The notes: generated by a model from the letters alone, not told the origin. Positions 1-8,887 are shown, numbered from the stretch's first letter. The stretch: 64,000 bases of DNA from Leptospira meyeri (GCF_004368965.1 NZ_SORO01000001.1:2202001-2266000); one strand, 5' to 3'. Program-made: numbers and translations.

Positions 1-432
1 TTTTTCTATATGAAAACATTCCGGCGCACGGATGTCCTCTAAATTGATTCCACCAAACGTTGGTTCGAGGGCCTTTACAATTGTGATGAATTTTTCAGGA
101 TCTGTTTCATTAATTTCAATATCAAAGACATCAATACCGGCAAATTTTTTGAATAAAACTGCCTTTCCTTCCATCACTGGTTTTCCAGCGGAAGCTCCAA
201 TATTTCCAAGACCTAAAATGGCAGTTCCATTGGTGATGATTCCGACTAAGTTTCCTCGGTTAGTGTATTCATAAACGAGATCAGGTTGTTTTTCGATTTC
301 GAGGCAAGGGTAAGCGACTCCCGGTGAGTAGGCCAAGGACAGGTCGTAACTGTTCTCCGTTGGTTTTGTCGGAACTACTTTGGTTTTTCCTTTCGGAAAC
401 CTAGAGTGATACTCAAGTGCGCTATTTTTCAT
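1..432 (-). CDS. Malic enzyme, N-terminal part (gene continues past window start)
   Basis: The reverse strand from an ATG at 432 reads open to the window edge, giving about 143 residues. They include a [12 protein letters not shown] stretch, then [20 protein letters not shown] and [15 protein letters not shown], which are typical of the malic enzyme N-terminal domain. The family decarboxylates malate to pyruvate with reduction of NAD(P). The rest of the gene, including the NAD(P)-binding domain, lies outside the window, so cofactor and exact class (MaeA or MaeB type) cannot be told. The short start resembles the bacterial MaeB-like form. Confidence 0.85.
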   Translation of the reverse strand, partial: MKNSALEYHSRFPKGKTKVVPTKPTENSYDLSLAYSPGVAYPCLEIEKQPDLVYEYTNRGNLVGIITNGTAILGLGNIGASAGKPVMEGKAVLFKKFAGIDVFDIEINETDPEKFITIVKALEPTFGGINLEDIRAPECFHIEK

Positions 433-566
433 GGTCTATTTTCCCACGATTTATGATTCAATGGAAAATCCTAGAATAAATTGGAGGGATAGCCTTTCAA
501 AAAAGGTTGATGGAAGTTCTATGTCCCTTTAGATAAAGACCTTACGAAAAGCCAGAGGGGGCAAAT

Positions 567-1280
567 TTGGAACTAGTTGGTGAATTTTTTGGAACTGCTG
601 TTCTCATTCTACTTGGTGACGGTGTAGTTGCTGGTGTTTTATTAGAAAAATCAAAAGCAAAAGACGGGGGATGGATCACCATCACCACAGCTTGGGCACT
701 GGCGGTCTGTTTCGGTGTTTTGGTGGCAAAGGCCTTGGGAAGCCCTGGTGCCCATTTAAATCCCGCTGTCACACTTTCTGTTTGTATCCAGTCGGGTGAT
801 TTTTCCATCTTTCTCCCCTATAGCCTTGCCCAGGTCGCAGGTGCTGCGCTAGGAGCCACCCTCGTATATTTACACTACCTTCCTCATTGGAAAGAAACCA
901 AAGATTCTGGAACCATTCTAGCCGTTTTCTCCACATCACCGGCCATCAAACACACAACCTCCAATGTCATTAGCGAAGGACTTGGGACCTTTCTTCTCAT
1001 CCTTGGAATCCATGCCATCTTCTCTCCGTTTAACGGTGGAGCCACAGGTGTTGTGGGAACCGGATTTGTCGCTCTTCTTGTCTGGGCCATTGGACTATCT
1101 ATGGGCGGCACTACTGGCTATGCGATTAACCCTGCACGCGACTTAGGACCAAGGATTGCCCATTGGTTATTGCCAATTCCCAACAAAGGAAATTCCAATT
1201 GGAAATATGCATGGCTTCCCGTGGTGATTCCGTTAGTGGGTGGTGGGCTTGCGGCAGTTGTGATCAGGTGGGGGATCTAA
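567..1280 (+). CDS. glpF: Aquaglyceroporin / glycerol uptake facilitator (MIP family)
   Basis: This 237-residue inner-membrane channel has the two half-helix signatures of the MIP family: NPA at residues 65-67 (HLNPAVTL) and NPARD at 188-192. The Asp after the second NPAR is the usual mark of glycerol-conducting members rather than strict water channels. About six hydrophobic segments fit the fold. The start is a TTG preceded by a strong AGAGGGGG ribosome site. No glycerol kinase gene is adjacent, so the glycerol assignment rests on motifs alone. Confidence 0.85.
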   Translation: MELVGEFFGTAVLILLGDGVVAGVLLEKSKAKDGGWITITTAWALAVCFGVLVAKALGSPGAHLNPAVTLSVCIQSGDFSIFLPYSLAQVAGAALGATLVYLHYLPHWKETKDSGTILAVFSTSPAIKHTTSNVISEGLGTFLLILGIHAIFSPFNGGATGVVGTGFVALLVWAIGLSMGGTTGYAINPARDLGPRIAHWLLPIPNKGNSNWKYAWLPVVIPLVGGGLAAVVIRWGI

Positions 1281-1320
1281 GAAAAGTTTAAATCGAAACA
1301 CCTCTTAGAGGAGAAAACCT

Positions 1321-1719
1321 ATGAACAAACACAAACTAAAGTTAAATCTATTTTATATATTTCTCTTTATTTCCTTTTTTTCTCTCTCGGCAAATCCATG
1401 GGATCAAAACTTTTTATCGAACTTGTCTTCCGGGGATTGCAGAGGGATTGTTAAGAAAAATAAAACTTGGTGTGATACGAATGATTGTAAAGGTATTGCA
1501 TCAAGTGATCGAACCTGGTGTGACAGCGATGACTGTAAGGGTGTTGCTAGTAGAAATAGATCTTGGTGTTCTTCCAATCTATGCAAAGCATGGGCTTCAC
1601 GCGATCGGACTTGGTGCAATGACAACGACTGCAAAGGTGTAGCGAGCAAGGATCCATCTTGGTGTGATAGCAAACAGTGTAAAGCTATTGCATCTGGAAA
1701 TGAAACATGGTGTCTTTGA
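1321..1719 (+). CDS. Exported Cys-rich protein of six 16-residue repeats
   Basis: The 132-residue product has a signal peptide (residues 1-24, ending SLSA). It is then built almost entirely of six tandem 16-residue units beginning near residues 39, 55, 71, 87, 103 and 119. Each unit follows the pattern DCKGIASxxxTWCDxx, giving 12 cysteines spaced C-x10-C-x4-C. A GAGGAG ribosome site lies just upstream. The regular Cys pairs suggest disulfide-stapled repeats or metal binding in the periplasm or outside the cell. No family was recognised and no modification enzyme is adjacent. Codon use resembles the neighbours. Confidence 0.75.
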   Translation: MNKHKLKLNLFYIFLFISFFSLSANPWDQNFLSNLSSGDCRGIVKKNKTWCDTNDCKGIASSDRTWCDSDDCKGVASRNRSWCSSNLCKAWASRDRTWCNDNDCKGVASKDPSWCDSKQCKAIASGNETWCL

Positions 1720-1955
1720 TTCTAAACACACATTTAACTTGAATTTCGCTACATTTGTTCTTCCGCTTCCTTCAAACATAGCTATATTAAAAATTAACAA
1801 TTAAAATTTAATTAAGAAAATAAATAAGTTGTAGTTTTCATACATCAAATATTTATTTCCACGTATAACATTCGTATAATGCAAAATTCAATTATTAAGC
1901 CATACCAATTCATTAAGTGTAAAATTAAATGGAATCAAAGGAAAATTCTATAAAA

Positions 1956-2543
1956 ATGAAGCATAAATTAATCCTTCTCTGTATCTTCGCCTTTCCCATT
2001 ATCACGATTTTCGCTACAGAATCAGAAACATTAGATACCTTTCGTGGAATCAACTTCTCTACTACTGAAGCACAAAAAATAAAAGCCATGTCCATCTTCG
2101 TTCCCCAAGCGGCAAAACGATCCGACTCCATACACATGAAGGACAAGTTTCCAATCACTTTCTTTAAAGCAGACTGTATCCAAGAAAAGGAATGTTTTTC
2201 CTTACTCATTGCTGTATCAGTCATACCTGAATCAATCAAATCCTTTGATACATTGGTAGAAGAATCAAGGGCTACTGATTTTGGCAATCCACCATACGAA
2301 GTAAACAAATGGGTCGAACTCCTTACATTTAAAACAGACAAAACAAAGATTCTAATGGGGCCTGGTGAATTACTGGGAATAAAGATAAACGCTTTTTATT
2401 ATATGAAAGATAGCAACGAAACTTACAGAGTTTCAATGAACCTAATCTATCATCCTAAATTTCCAGAGGAAGAATGGCAGGACATTCTGATGCATTCGTT
2501 TCTCATCTTAAACAGTATTAACATTGAATCAAAAACAAAGTGA
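1956..2543 (+). CDS. Putative exported protein, unknown function
   Basis: The 195-residue protein starts with MKHKLILLCIFAFPIITIFA, a clear signal peptide, so the ATG at 1956 is preferred over an in-frame ATG at 1929 that would put a charged stretch in front. The mature part is soluble and mixed alpha/beta, with a CIQEKEC pair of cysteines. No family was recognised. It overlaps the next gene by 4 nt (GTGA), and together with the following two genes it looks like a translationally coupled unit. Confidence 0.65.
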   Translation: MKHKLILLCIFAFPIITIFATESETLDTFRGINFSTTEAQKIKAMSIFVPQAAKRSDSIHMKDKFPITFFKADCIQEKECFSLLIAVSVIPESIKSFDTLVEESRATDFGNPPYEVNKWVELLTFKTDKTKILMGPGELLGIKINAFYYMKDSNETYRVSMNLIYHPKFPEEEWQDILMHSFLILNSINIESKTK

Positions 2544-3043
2544 ACAAACAGTCCTATTGGAAAAAGTTATCTATGAATCAATACGAAGTTATACTCAATC
2601 AAGTCATCGGGAAACATAAATATCTTTTTGGCAAATCGGCAAATGTAACCATACCGTTTGAAGGCCAGAAAAAAACTCAAAAGAACATTCGTCTTTTCGA
2701 TTGGTTTCATATGAGTAAAAACAAAAGAATCGATTTCTATGATCGATTCGGTGACATTGAAGAAGAGAATGTTCTAGGTAAATACATTATCGATAATGGT
2801 GACGATGAAATATTTGCACCAGAACTACGCGAAGGAGTTATTCCTTTTGCTTTTATTGTCGATGATGGAGCCTCGGGGAACGATTACCAAGTGGAAGGAA
2901 TTTTGATGATCGACCTACGGGTTGCAAAACGTCCTGTTCTTATTGCTGAAGTAGACGGTACAATTGATGGACAAACACCATTTCAAATTGTATCGTTTGA
3001 ATCTTTAAATATATCCTCAGGTAAAATCAAAGTAGATGAGTGA
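2540..3043 (+). CDS. Hypothetical cytoplasmic protein
   Basis: This 167-residue acidic soluble protein has no signal peptide or membrane segment. The GTG start overlaps the stop of the preceding gene, and no separate ribosome site is visible, which points to translational coupling. The C-terminal half has a run of short strands (for example VIPFAFIVDDGASGNDYQVE and LMIDLRVAKRPVLIAEVDG). I do not recognise the family. Confidence 0.6.
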   Translation: MNKQSYWKKLSMNQYEVILNQVIGKHKYLFGKSANVTIPFEGQKKTQKNIRLFDWFHMSKNKRIDFYDRFGDIEEENVLGKYIIDNGDDEIFAPELREGVIPFAFIVDDGASGNDYQVEGILMIDLRVAKRPVLIAEVDGTIDGQTPFQIVSFESLNISSGKIKVDE

Positions 3044-3063
3044 GACTGCAAAAGGAAAAATAT

Positions 3064-3537
3064 ATGCACGAAAAAGCAGATAAACAGGAGTTCATTTTCA
3101 AGTTTCTAAAACATATAAAACTTGGTACCGATGATGAGCTAATATTTTTTAATGCAAAAACTTCTCACATCTATTTTGCTGGTTGGGTCTTTTTGTTTGT
3201 TTCGATCACCAGCATTTTTCTATTTCCTAAATATTTTACATTTTACCAAGATTTCTTGAAATTTGATCTATTTAATAAAATGGGTTTAAATCAAGAAAAC
3301 GTTAAACTACTAGTATTCATATTGTCATTTCTTACTTTTGTGAAATCTTACTCAATTTGGATTCAAAGGAAAGAACTTTTGGAAAGTCTATACGGTTTAC
3401 GAATTCTTTTGGATTACATGAGAGTGGATGAAGTTTCTTTTTTTCAAAACGTTAAACAAATTTTTCCAAATTTAGAAGACTTTGAAATTGCAGACTTTAC
3501 TAAAGCAGTTTTTGCGAGTAAATTAATTATCAAATAA
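3064..3537 (+). CDS. Hypothetical membrane protein with two transmembrane helices
   Basis: The product is 157 residues from the ATG at 3064, which has an AAAAGGA site about 8 nt upstream. A GTG at 3040 that overlaps the previous stop is the alternative and adds eight residues. Two hydrophobic helices, around residues 40-62 and 80-100, are followed by a cytoplasmic-looking tail. It ends a three-gene coupled unit (1956-3537). No family was recognised. Confidence 0.6.
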   Translation: MHEKADKQEFIFKFLKHIKLGTDDELIFFNAKTSHIYFAGWVFLFVSITSIFLFPKYFTFYQDFLKFDLFNKMGLNQENVKLLVFILSFLTFVKSYSIWIQRKELLESLYGLRILLDYMRVDEVSFFQNVKQIFPNLEDFEIADFTKAVFASKLIIK

Positions 3538-3563
3538 GATATTTCTTCCGTTACTGTTTAACG

Positions 3564-4144
3564 ATGAAAAAAGTATTACTCCTACTTGCAAAAGGTTTCG
3601 AATCATTTGAAGCTAGTGTTTTCATCGATGTCATTGGTTGGAATCTTGTTGATGGAGACAATTCAACAAAACTTTATACCTGCGCTTTCAAAAAGGAAGT
3701 CGAAGGCTCGTTTGGTGTTAAACTCAATGCGGATTACCAAATTTGCGAAGTGAACATAAATGAATTCGACGCTTTAGCAATTCCTGGAGGATTTGAAGAA
3801 TACGGTTTCTATGAAGAGGCTTATCATCCAGAATTTCTAGAGTTGATTCGACATTTTGACAAACAAGATAAAATCATTGCTTCTATTTGTGTCGGGGAAT
3901 TGCCCATCGCCAAGTCAGGTGTCTTAAATCAAAGAATGGCAACAACATACAATCATAAAGAAAGTATCAGGCAAAACCAACTTGCAAAACTTGGAGCCAT
4001 TGTACAAAATTCTCCGATAGTCATAGATAAAACATCATTACAAGTTGGAGTCCAGCGACAGCAATAGGTGTTGCTTTACTTCTTTTGAAATTGTTAACTT
4101 CAGAAGAAAATGCGAATTATATCAAAGAAATAATGGGATTTTAG
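3564..4144 (+). pseudogene. DJ-1/PfpI family protein, disrupted by a 1-nt frameshift
   Basis: Residues 1-160 are a good DJ-1/PfpI domain: KKVLLLLAKGFESFEAS at the start, AIPGGFEEYG, and the nucleophile-elbow Cys in ASICVGELPIAKSG. The frame then ends early at 4067 after 167 residues. The missing C-terminus is present one frame over, reading ITSWSPATAIGVALLLLKLL and on to EIMGF with a stop at 4142-4144. Adding one A to the four-A run at 4029-4032 rejoins the two parts into about 193 residues, the family's usual length. It is either a real pseudogene, a phase-variable tract or a sequencing error in a homopolymer. Confidence 0.8.
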
Positions 4145-4207
4145 AATTGATTGTTTAGAAATAGAACTTTAAATCAGCATAACAACGGAAATCGGAGATC
4201 ATATTTG

Positions 4208-5491
4208 ATGTTAGTTCCAATAAGATTAAAAAGAAACATTATCCTTTCAGCTGTAGTTTTAGCTCTGATTTCTTGTTCCAGTTTTCCGATAGGTTCTGGT
4301 TATACTTCTAAACCAAATACAATAGTTTATTCAAAACCAGACGACAAAAGTACAATTGTTTCTGAATTAAAAAAAGACTCTCACTTTAACATCATTACAT
4401 ATAATTATTTTAAAAGTAATCAAAAAGGAAAGTTATGGCATAAAATAAAACAGGAAAACGTTGTAGGCTATATTGAAGAAAATGTTGGAGACAACTCTAA
4501 TTCACCAACACAATTATTTCTTACAACAAACGAACCTATCTATGGATTCGTTGTTGCCTCTTCCTTAGTGTTGCGAAGCCAGCCGAATACTACTAGTGCT
4601 GCCATTGAAAAACTTGCTACAAAAGAGATCGTTAGTGTCATAGAAGAAGGAAAAAACTCAGTTATTGTAAATGGAAAAACGGGAAGCTGGGCCAAAGTAA
4701 AAACAAAAAATAATAATGTAGGTTTTGTATTCACTCCATATTTGATGCTTAGCAAATCACCAGACAATTTCGTAATTGGCGAAGATATTGAATCAAAAGA
4801 AAAAGGTTGGGCTTATACTACAACTTTTCCCAATACTGTTTATATAAAAAAACACGGAAAGTTATATCCTGTAGAAAATGACCAAGTTTCTGAAAATGAA
4901 TTCTATTTACTTGATTCAAGATATATCACAAAAGATGGTAAGGTATTCTTTCATATTTACAAACAAACTGGAAGAAAAGCAGATTGGTATTCTGAAATTG
5001 AAGTTGAATACTCTACAGATTGTTACATTTCTTCAAACCATGTAAAGGTTTCTGATCGATACGCTGTATTATATTCTCAATTCAAAGAATCAGATAAAAA
5101 GAAACGTAAACTAATTGAATTTTTAGATCAACAAAGCGGAGAGGAAATAGATCCTGCAAAGTCTGACTTCTATACATTTATTTCAAAAAAAGAAAAATAT
5201 CATGTTATTATCACTTCAACTAAAAGTGAATTTGAGGATTGTCGTGATTGTTTTTATGGTGATGATTATAATTTAGTTTTTGTTTTTCATGAAAAAGATA
5301 ATCAGTTCAAAAAAATATTCTCTTCTGGTGGATCTCGAAGCGCAAGTTTTGGGGAAACAAATAAAAATTTCTATATTACGATCGCAACTAGCCCTCTCCC
5401 CGAAGGAGATGAGTCTCCTAGTACCATCAAATCCAGCAAATATAAATTCAATGGAACAAATTTCGATTTAGAATCTGAGGAAAAAAATTAA
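4208..5491 (+). CDS. Lipoprotein with two bacterial SH3 domains
   Basis: The product is 427 residues from the ATG at 4208, which has GGAG 10 nt upstream. An in-frame TTG at 4151 would bury the signal peptide. The lipobox is ALISC with Cys23. Two SH3b-like modules follow, at about residues 35-90 and 118-178, the second with the pattern SLVLRSQPNTTS...WAKVKTKNNNVGFVFTPYL. SH3b modules usually bind cell wall or other extracytoplasmic ligands. The C-terminal 240 residues match nothing I know. A second, shorter SH3b lipoprotein lies at 9539-10378. Confidence 0.7.
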   Translation: MLVPIRLKRNIILSAVVLALISCSSFPIGSGYTSKPNTIVYSKPDDKSTIVSELKKDSHFNIITYNYFKSNQKGKLWHKIKQENVVGYIEENVGDNSNSPTQLFLTTNEPIYGFVVASSLVLRSQPNTTSAAIEKLATKEIVSVIEEGKNSVIVNGKTGSWAKVKTKNNNVGFVFTPYLMLSKSPDNFVIGEDIESKEKGWAYTTTFPNTVYIKKHGKLYPVENDQVSENEFYLLDSRYITKDGKVFFHIYKQTGRKADWYSEIEVEYSTDCYISSNHVKVSDRYAVLYSQFKESDKKKRKLIEFLDQQSGEEIDPAKSDFYTFISKKEKYHVIITSTKSEFEDCRDCFYGDDYNLVFVFHEKDNQFKKIFSSGGSRSASFGETNKNFYITIATSPLPEGDESPSTIKSSKYKFNGTNFDLESEEKN

Positions 5492-5532
5492 CGATTCTAC
5501 TCAATCGATAGTCGATATATTCTTTATTTCAT

Positions 5533-5988
5533 TTAATTTCCGTTCTGGATCTTTTGAAAAGCCACACAAGTAGGGACAGTTTCAATCTTTCCTTCTTGTA
5601 AGTCCTTACAGCTAAACAACAAAATTTGTTTATGGCATTCCTTATATGCGGTTTGTATCGCAAACGGATCTGCACCGATCAGTTTATATGCATTACTTTC
5701 GCGAAATCGCTTTTGGCATTGCGCTTCATCCAGTCTGCCTTCGGTAAATTTTTTTAGATTTTCAGGAATGGATTTCCATTCCTTGTCAGCACACTCTCTA
5801 TACTTTGCACAAATTTCAGATGTTAAACTTAAAGATTCATTCTGCCATTCTAAGTTTACGATCCCTTTATCTTTTTTACAGGATACAGTTGTTACTACAA
5901 CTAAGATAGAAAAGAAGCTAAGAATTCTATTTTTTTTATTCAATTTAAGAAGAGAAAGATAAGTTTTGCCGTTATTCGTAGTTCGCAT
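5533..5988 (-). CDS. Small Cys-rich lipoprotein
   Basis: From an ATG at 5988 the protein is 151 residues. It has a lipoprotein-type signal (ILSFFSILVVVTTVSCKK, Cys37) and a helical mature part with seven cysteines in spaced pairs (ICAKYRECADKE, QCQKRF, ECHKQ, FSCKD, TCVAF). The frame stays open upstream to an ATG at 6231, but those 81 extra residues come from degenerate DNA repeats and would place the signal peptide in the middle. I therefore prefer the shorter form. No convincing ribosome site marks either start. Confidence 0.55.
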   Translation of the reverse strand: MRTTNNGKTYLSLLKLNKKNRILSFFSILVVVTTVSCKKDKGIVNLEWQNESLSLTSEICAKYRECADKEWKSIPENLKKFTEGRLDEAQCQKRFRESNAYKLIGADPFAIQTAYKECHKQILLFSCKDLQEGKIETVPTCVAFQKIQNGN

Positions 5989-6215
5989 ATCATTTGTTGT
6001 TACTCGGGATTTATGCGTAGTGCGTATATTTGCCGCAGCATTCATAAAAGATTTAATTGTATTTTCCATATCCTCTATAAAAACTTGGATGGTTATATAC
6101 GCATTACGTATATTTCTCCAATAATTATTTGTGCTAACCGTATAACGTTTATTTCCCCAATTACGCATGTTATAAACATTGCGTTTAGTTCCCTCACCCA
6201 ATTTTGGAAAAAGTA
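5970..6215. repeat. Degenerate near-palindromic repeat block
   Basis: About five diverged units rich in ACG/CGT occur between the lipoprotein start and motB. Examples on the plus strand are TTATTCGTAGTTCGCATAT, TTATGCGTAGTGCGTATATT, TATACGCATTACGTATATT and CCGTATAACGTTTATTTCC. Several units are near-palindromes around TACGCATTACGTA. A related unit (ACGTATAACATTCGTATAA) lies alone at about 1861-1879. Origin is unknown. Confidence 0.5.
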
Positions 6216-6253
6216 TGTTTAGTAACTTCATAAAGCTTTTTGATTTTCCTTTG

Positions 6254-6991
6254 TTATTTTGAATTCTCAGTTGTTTCTTTTTTGCGAATCAGAATTTCAA
6301 TTCGCTCTTCTTTGGCTTTTTTTTCTGGCGTATCTGAGTCTTTTGCTTTTTGGAACATAGCGTAACCTTGAACAGATACTTGTTCTTTAGGAATTCCATA
6401 TTCGTTCACCATTTTCTCTGCAAGTAAAGAAGCTCGGTGTGAATGATAGTCCCATGAATTTTGAAATTTAGATTTATCTATTTGTGATTCATAAGGGATT
6501 TGAACACGAACGACTATATCAATATCCATTCCTTTTGATAAGATTGCCAATTGTTCAAAAGCAAACTTAAGATCAGGATCTGATTTTAATATATCATCAG
6601 ATGCCAAATCAGAACCTGCAAAAATTAATTTGAGTTCTTCCGTTTCTGCAAGTCCCAATTTTAATTTTGCTTTTTCTCTAAGTGTTTTTAAAGCAAATCC
6701 AATTCGTTCCCATAGCCTAAATACTTGTGACTTAGGCTCCACTGTATCATCTTCCAAAATTCCCGATCCGCCGTCTAAAAGAGCACCAACAGAACTTACA
6801 TTTAATCCAAACCCACGTTTAATATCTTTTGCTACTTCCGTTAGGCGGTTGGCATCGACTTTACTAATTGCATACAATATAATAAATAGTCCCAATAATA
6901 AAGTGATCATGTCGGCGTAGGTCAACAACCAACGATCATGGGCTTCTATATGTTCTTCTTCTTTTGACAAAAACCTGGAACGTCTTCTCAT
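6254..6991 (-). CDS. motB: Flagellar motor stator protein MotB-like (OmpA domain)
   Basis: The 245-residue protein has the MotB layout. There is a short cytoplasmic N-terminus, then one transmembrane helix at about residues 22-43 with the proton-path Asp27 in LTYADMITLLLG, then a periplasmic OmpA-like peptidoglycan-binding domain ending in the ERIEILIRKK signature (compare NRRVEI in other members). With MotA it would form the stator. No motA is next to it. It overlaps the upstream gene by 4 nt and is the third gene of a minus-strand operon starting at 8790. Confidence 0.85.
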   Translation of the reverse strand: MRRRSRFLSKEEEHIEAHDRWLLTYADMITLLLGLFIILYAISKVDANRLTEVAKDIKRGFGLNVSSVGALLDGGSGILEDDTVEPKSQVFRLWERIGFALKTLREKAKLKLGLAETEELKLIFAGSDLASDDILKSDPDLKFAFEQLAILSKGMDIDIVVRVQIPYESQIDKSKFQNSWDYHSHRASLLAEKMVNEYGIPKEQVSVQGYAMFQKAKDSDTPEKKAKEERIEILIRKKETTENSK

Positions 6992-7641
6992 GTTTCCTCT
7001 TTCAGGGTGGGAAATGCTTTATGTAAAAACTCCCATTCCTTTTCTTGGACTATCGCGTAAAACTCGTTAAACAGTTCTTGGTTTACAGGTAAAGTGGCAT
7101 AGTAACCTTGCTCTACTTTTTTGAACAAGGGATAAACTCCAAGCAATCTTGACATCATGGCAGCAGGTTTTATGATATATGCACTTACTGGTTTATGTGC
7201 TAATTCATAAAATTTTTTAAGGTTAAAAAGTACAACCTCTAATTGTTTTCTCCGTGTATCACGTTGGTCTAACTCGCAAAATAACGAAAAATACTCTTCT
7301 TGGCTGATTTCCTTTCCCGATTCCCAACCTTTAGTGAGAAGAAGTTCTGCCATTTGGATATCCAATTCATCTGTTATTTTGTTAAGTTCCATGAGACGTT
7401 CGACGTTCTCTCTTGTCCCTTCCTTCATCATGTTCTTAACTTTATCATACGTAGTAAAAGCTAACGTTTCCCATTCTTCCTTTCCATCCAAATTATACAC
7501 AGTTTCAAAAAAGAATTTTGCCATCCCGATTGTTTCGTTTCGGTGAAAAAAATCATAATAGTAAAGATGAAATCGATCCACTTGAATGCGAACGATTTCC
7601 CTTCTAGCCAGTGCGACTTCTTCCGTCAATTGGTGTTTCAT
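6988..7641 (-). CDS. Hypothetical protein in the motB operon
   Basis: This 217-residue soluble, largely helical protein is rich in charged and aromatic residues, with no signal peptide. The start overlaps nothing upstream (6-nt gap to the previous gene) and the end overlaps motB by 4 nt, so the two are probably co-translated. I do not recognise the family. Linkage to motB suggests a role in motility or stator function, but this is inference from position only. Confidence 0.65.
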   Translation of the reverse strand: MKHQLTEEVALARREIVRIQVDRFHLYYYDFFHRNETIGMAKFFFETVYNLDGKEEWETLAFTTYDKVKNMMKEGTRENVERLMELNKITDELDIQMAELLLTKGWESGKEISQEEYFSLFCELDQRDTRRKQLEVVLFNLKKFYELAHKPVSAYIIKPAAMMSRLLGVYPLFKKVEQGYYATLPVNQELFNEFYAIVQEKEWEFLHKAFPTLKEET

Positions 7642-7647
7642 TTCCGC

Positions 7648-8790
7648 TTAGTTTGCAGTTAATCCCAAAAGATAAGAAGGGAATCCTTGTTGGTCACGTT
7701 CAAATGGTGCAATTGAAAACTGATTGGGTATGGAAACAATTTCATGATAGAACTTGTATGTGGAACGAAATAAAATTTTTGGCGTCGCAGATTCTTTTGG
7801 TGTATAATAAAATTTTACTCCATAACGAAAGTTATTTGCCCATCCTTCTTTTGTAACTTCTAACAATGGATAATCAGCTGGAATTTTTTTGTTTTGGACA
7901 ACATTAAAAACAATATCACCTTTTTTATACAGTCGAACTCCTTGAGTTTCTCCCGCCAAACGAACAGTACCAGCTTCTGGAAATGATAGGGAAAGGTAGG
8001 TCAAACTAACATAGTTTCCACGATTCTTTAGTTGTAAAGTTACAAGTGATTCGTGCCCAGTCTCAAATTTTGGAGATACTTCTAAAGATACAAAAGATGG
8101 AACCGGTTGCATGGGAAGGTTTGGAATCATCTCCCAACCGTTAAAAACGAATTCTTGAGAGTAATTTGGATTAGTTGGAAAGATTCGAAAGGATTTATCT
8201 TTATTATTGTACTCAAAGTCTACTCGTTTACTTCTTTTTAATTCTTCGTGTTCTTTGAGTTGAAACCCGTCCCATATTTTTTTGCCTTTTCGGTATCCCA
8301 TAGGAACGGAGAATAAACCTAACGGTGGTTCTTCGGCCAATACTTCAATAAAGACGGAATTAAAATTGTCTCCCGGGAGTTCAGATAGTACAATCCGGCG
8401 TAGACAATCACCAGCAAAGGAAACTCTCTCTTTTCCAGGTGCTGATCCAGGAACCCAAGTTTTGAGTTTCGCATCGTAAAACATCGCACCTAAATTCTGC
8501 AAAAAGAATTCTAACTTCCATTGAAAGATCCAACTCGATCCATCCTTTCGAAAAGCTGCTAGAACCTCGCTTGTCCCTGACTGAAACAACACCAATGTTT
8601 CCATTTCGGGAGTTTCATCCAAATTGATCTGTTTTTGGCCCAAAACACGAACAACTTGGCCAGTATCGCTGCCATAGACGGCTTGTCGAATTTCGGAATC
8701 GGAAGGAACTTCCTTTTGTGAACAGGATACGAAAGAAACGGATGCAAAAAGTAAAGTGACTGTAATTCGAAACAAAATGGATAAATTCAT
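7648..8790 (-). CDS. Lipoprotein, unknown function (first gene of motB operon)
   Basis: The 380-residue product has a lipoprotein signal (MNLSILFRITVTLLFASVSF then VSC, Cys23). The mature part looks beta-rich, with several immunoglobulin-like stretches (for example ESLVTLQLKNRGNYVSLTYL), and would sit in the periplasm or on the outer membrane. It is followed after 6 nt by the next gene, making it the head of the 8790-to-6254 operon. No family was recognised. Its place before motB hints at an envelope or flagellar link. Confidence 0.65.
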   Translation of the reverse strand: MNLSILFRITVTLLFASVSFVSCSQKEVPSDSEIRQAVYGSDTGQVVRVLGQKQINLDETPEMETLVLFQSGTSEVLAAFRKDGSSWIFQWKLEFFLQNLGAMFYDAKLKTWVPGSAPGKERVSFAGDCLRRIVLSELPGDNFNSVFIEVLAEEPPLGLFSVPMGYRKGKKIWDGFQLKEHEELKRSKRVDFEYNNKDKSFRIFPTNPNYSQEFVFNGWEMIPNLPMQPVPSFVSLEVSPKFETGHESLVTLQLKNRGNYVSLTYLSLSFPEAGTVRLAGETQGVRLYKKGDIVFNVVQNKKIPADYPLLEVTKEGWANNFRYGVKFYYTPKESATPKILFRSTYKFYHEIVSIPNQFSIAPFERDQQGFPSYLLGLTAN

Positions 8791-8887
8791 AGGAATTCTT
8801 TCATTTCAGCACAGCAAAACTCCAATTCAACCTTTTTTGCTTTTCCTTTCTCAGTCCTGTGTTTTACTCGTCTAAGTATTAAGAATT

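Noticed and set aside
1404..1673. Open frame on the minus strand opposite the Cys-repeat gene
   Set aside because: It is the antisense shadow of the repeated coding sequence. The plus-strand frame has a signal peptide, ribosome site and regular Cys spacing.
1430..1719. Regular 48-nt DNA repeats that could suggest a CRISPR-like array
   Set aside because: The units are contiguous with no unique spacers, vary at third codon positions and encode a clear protein repeat.
2540..3537. Possible toxin-antitoxin or toxin-immunity pair
   Set aside because: The genes are small and coupled, but no toxin, antitoxin or SMI1/SUKH motif was recognised, and the second is a two-helix membrane protein.
5970..6215. 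Repeat block as integron attC sites
   Set aside because: The paired core sites (RYYYAAC and GTTRRRY) could not be placed consistently, and there is no integrase in the window.
5988..6231. N-terminal extension of the Cys-rich lipoprotein from the ATG at 6231
   Set aside because: The extra residues derive from degenerate repeats and would put the lipoprotein signal internally. It is kept only as an alternative start.
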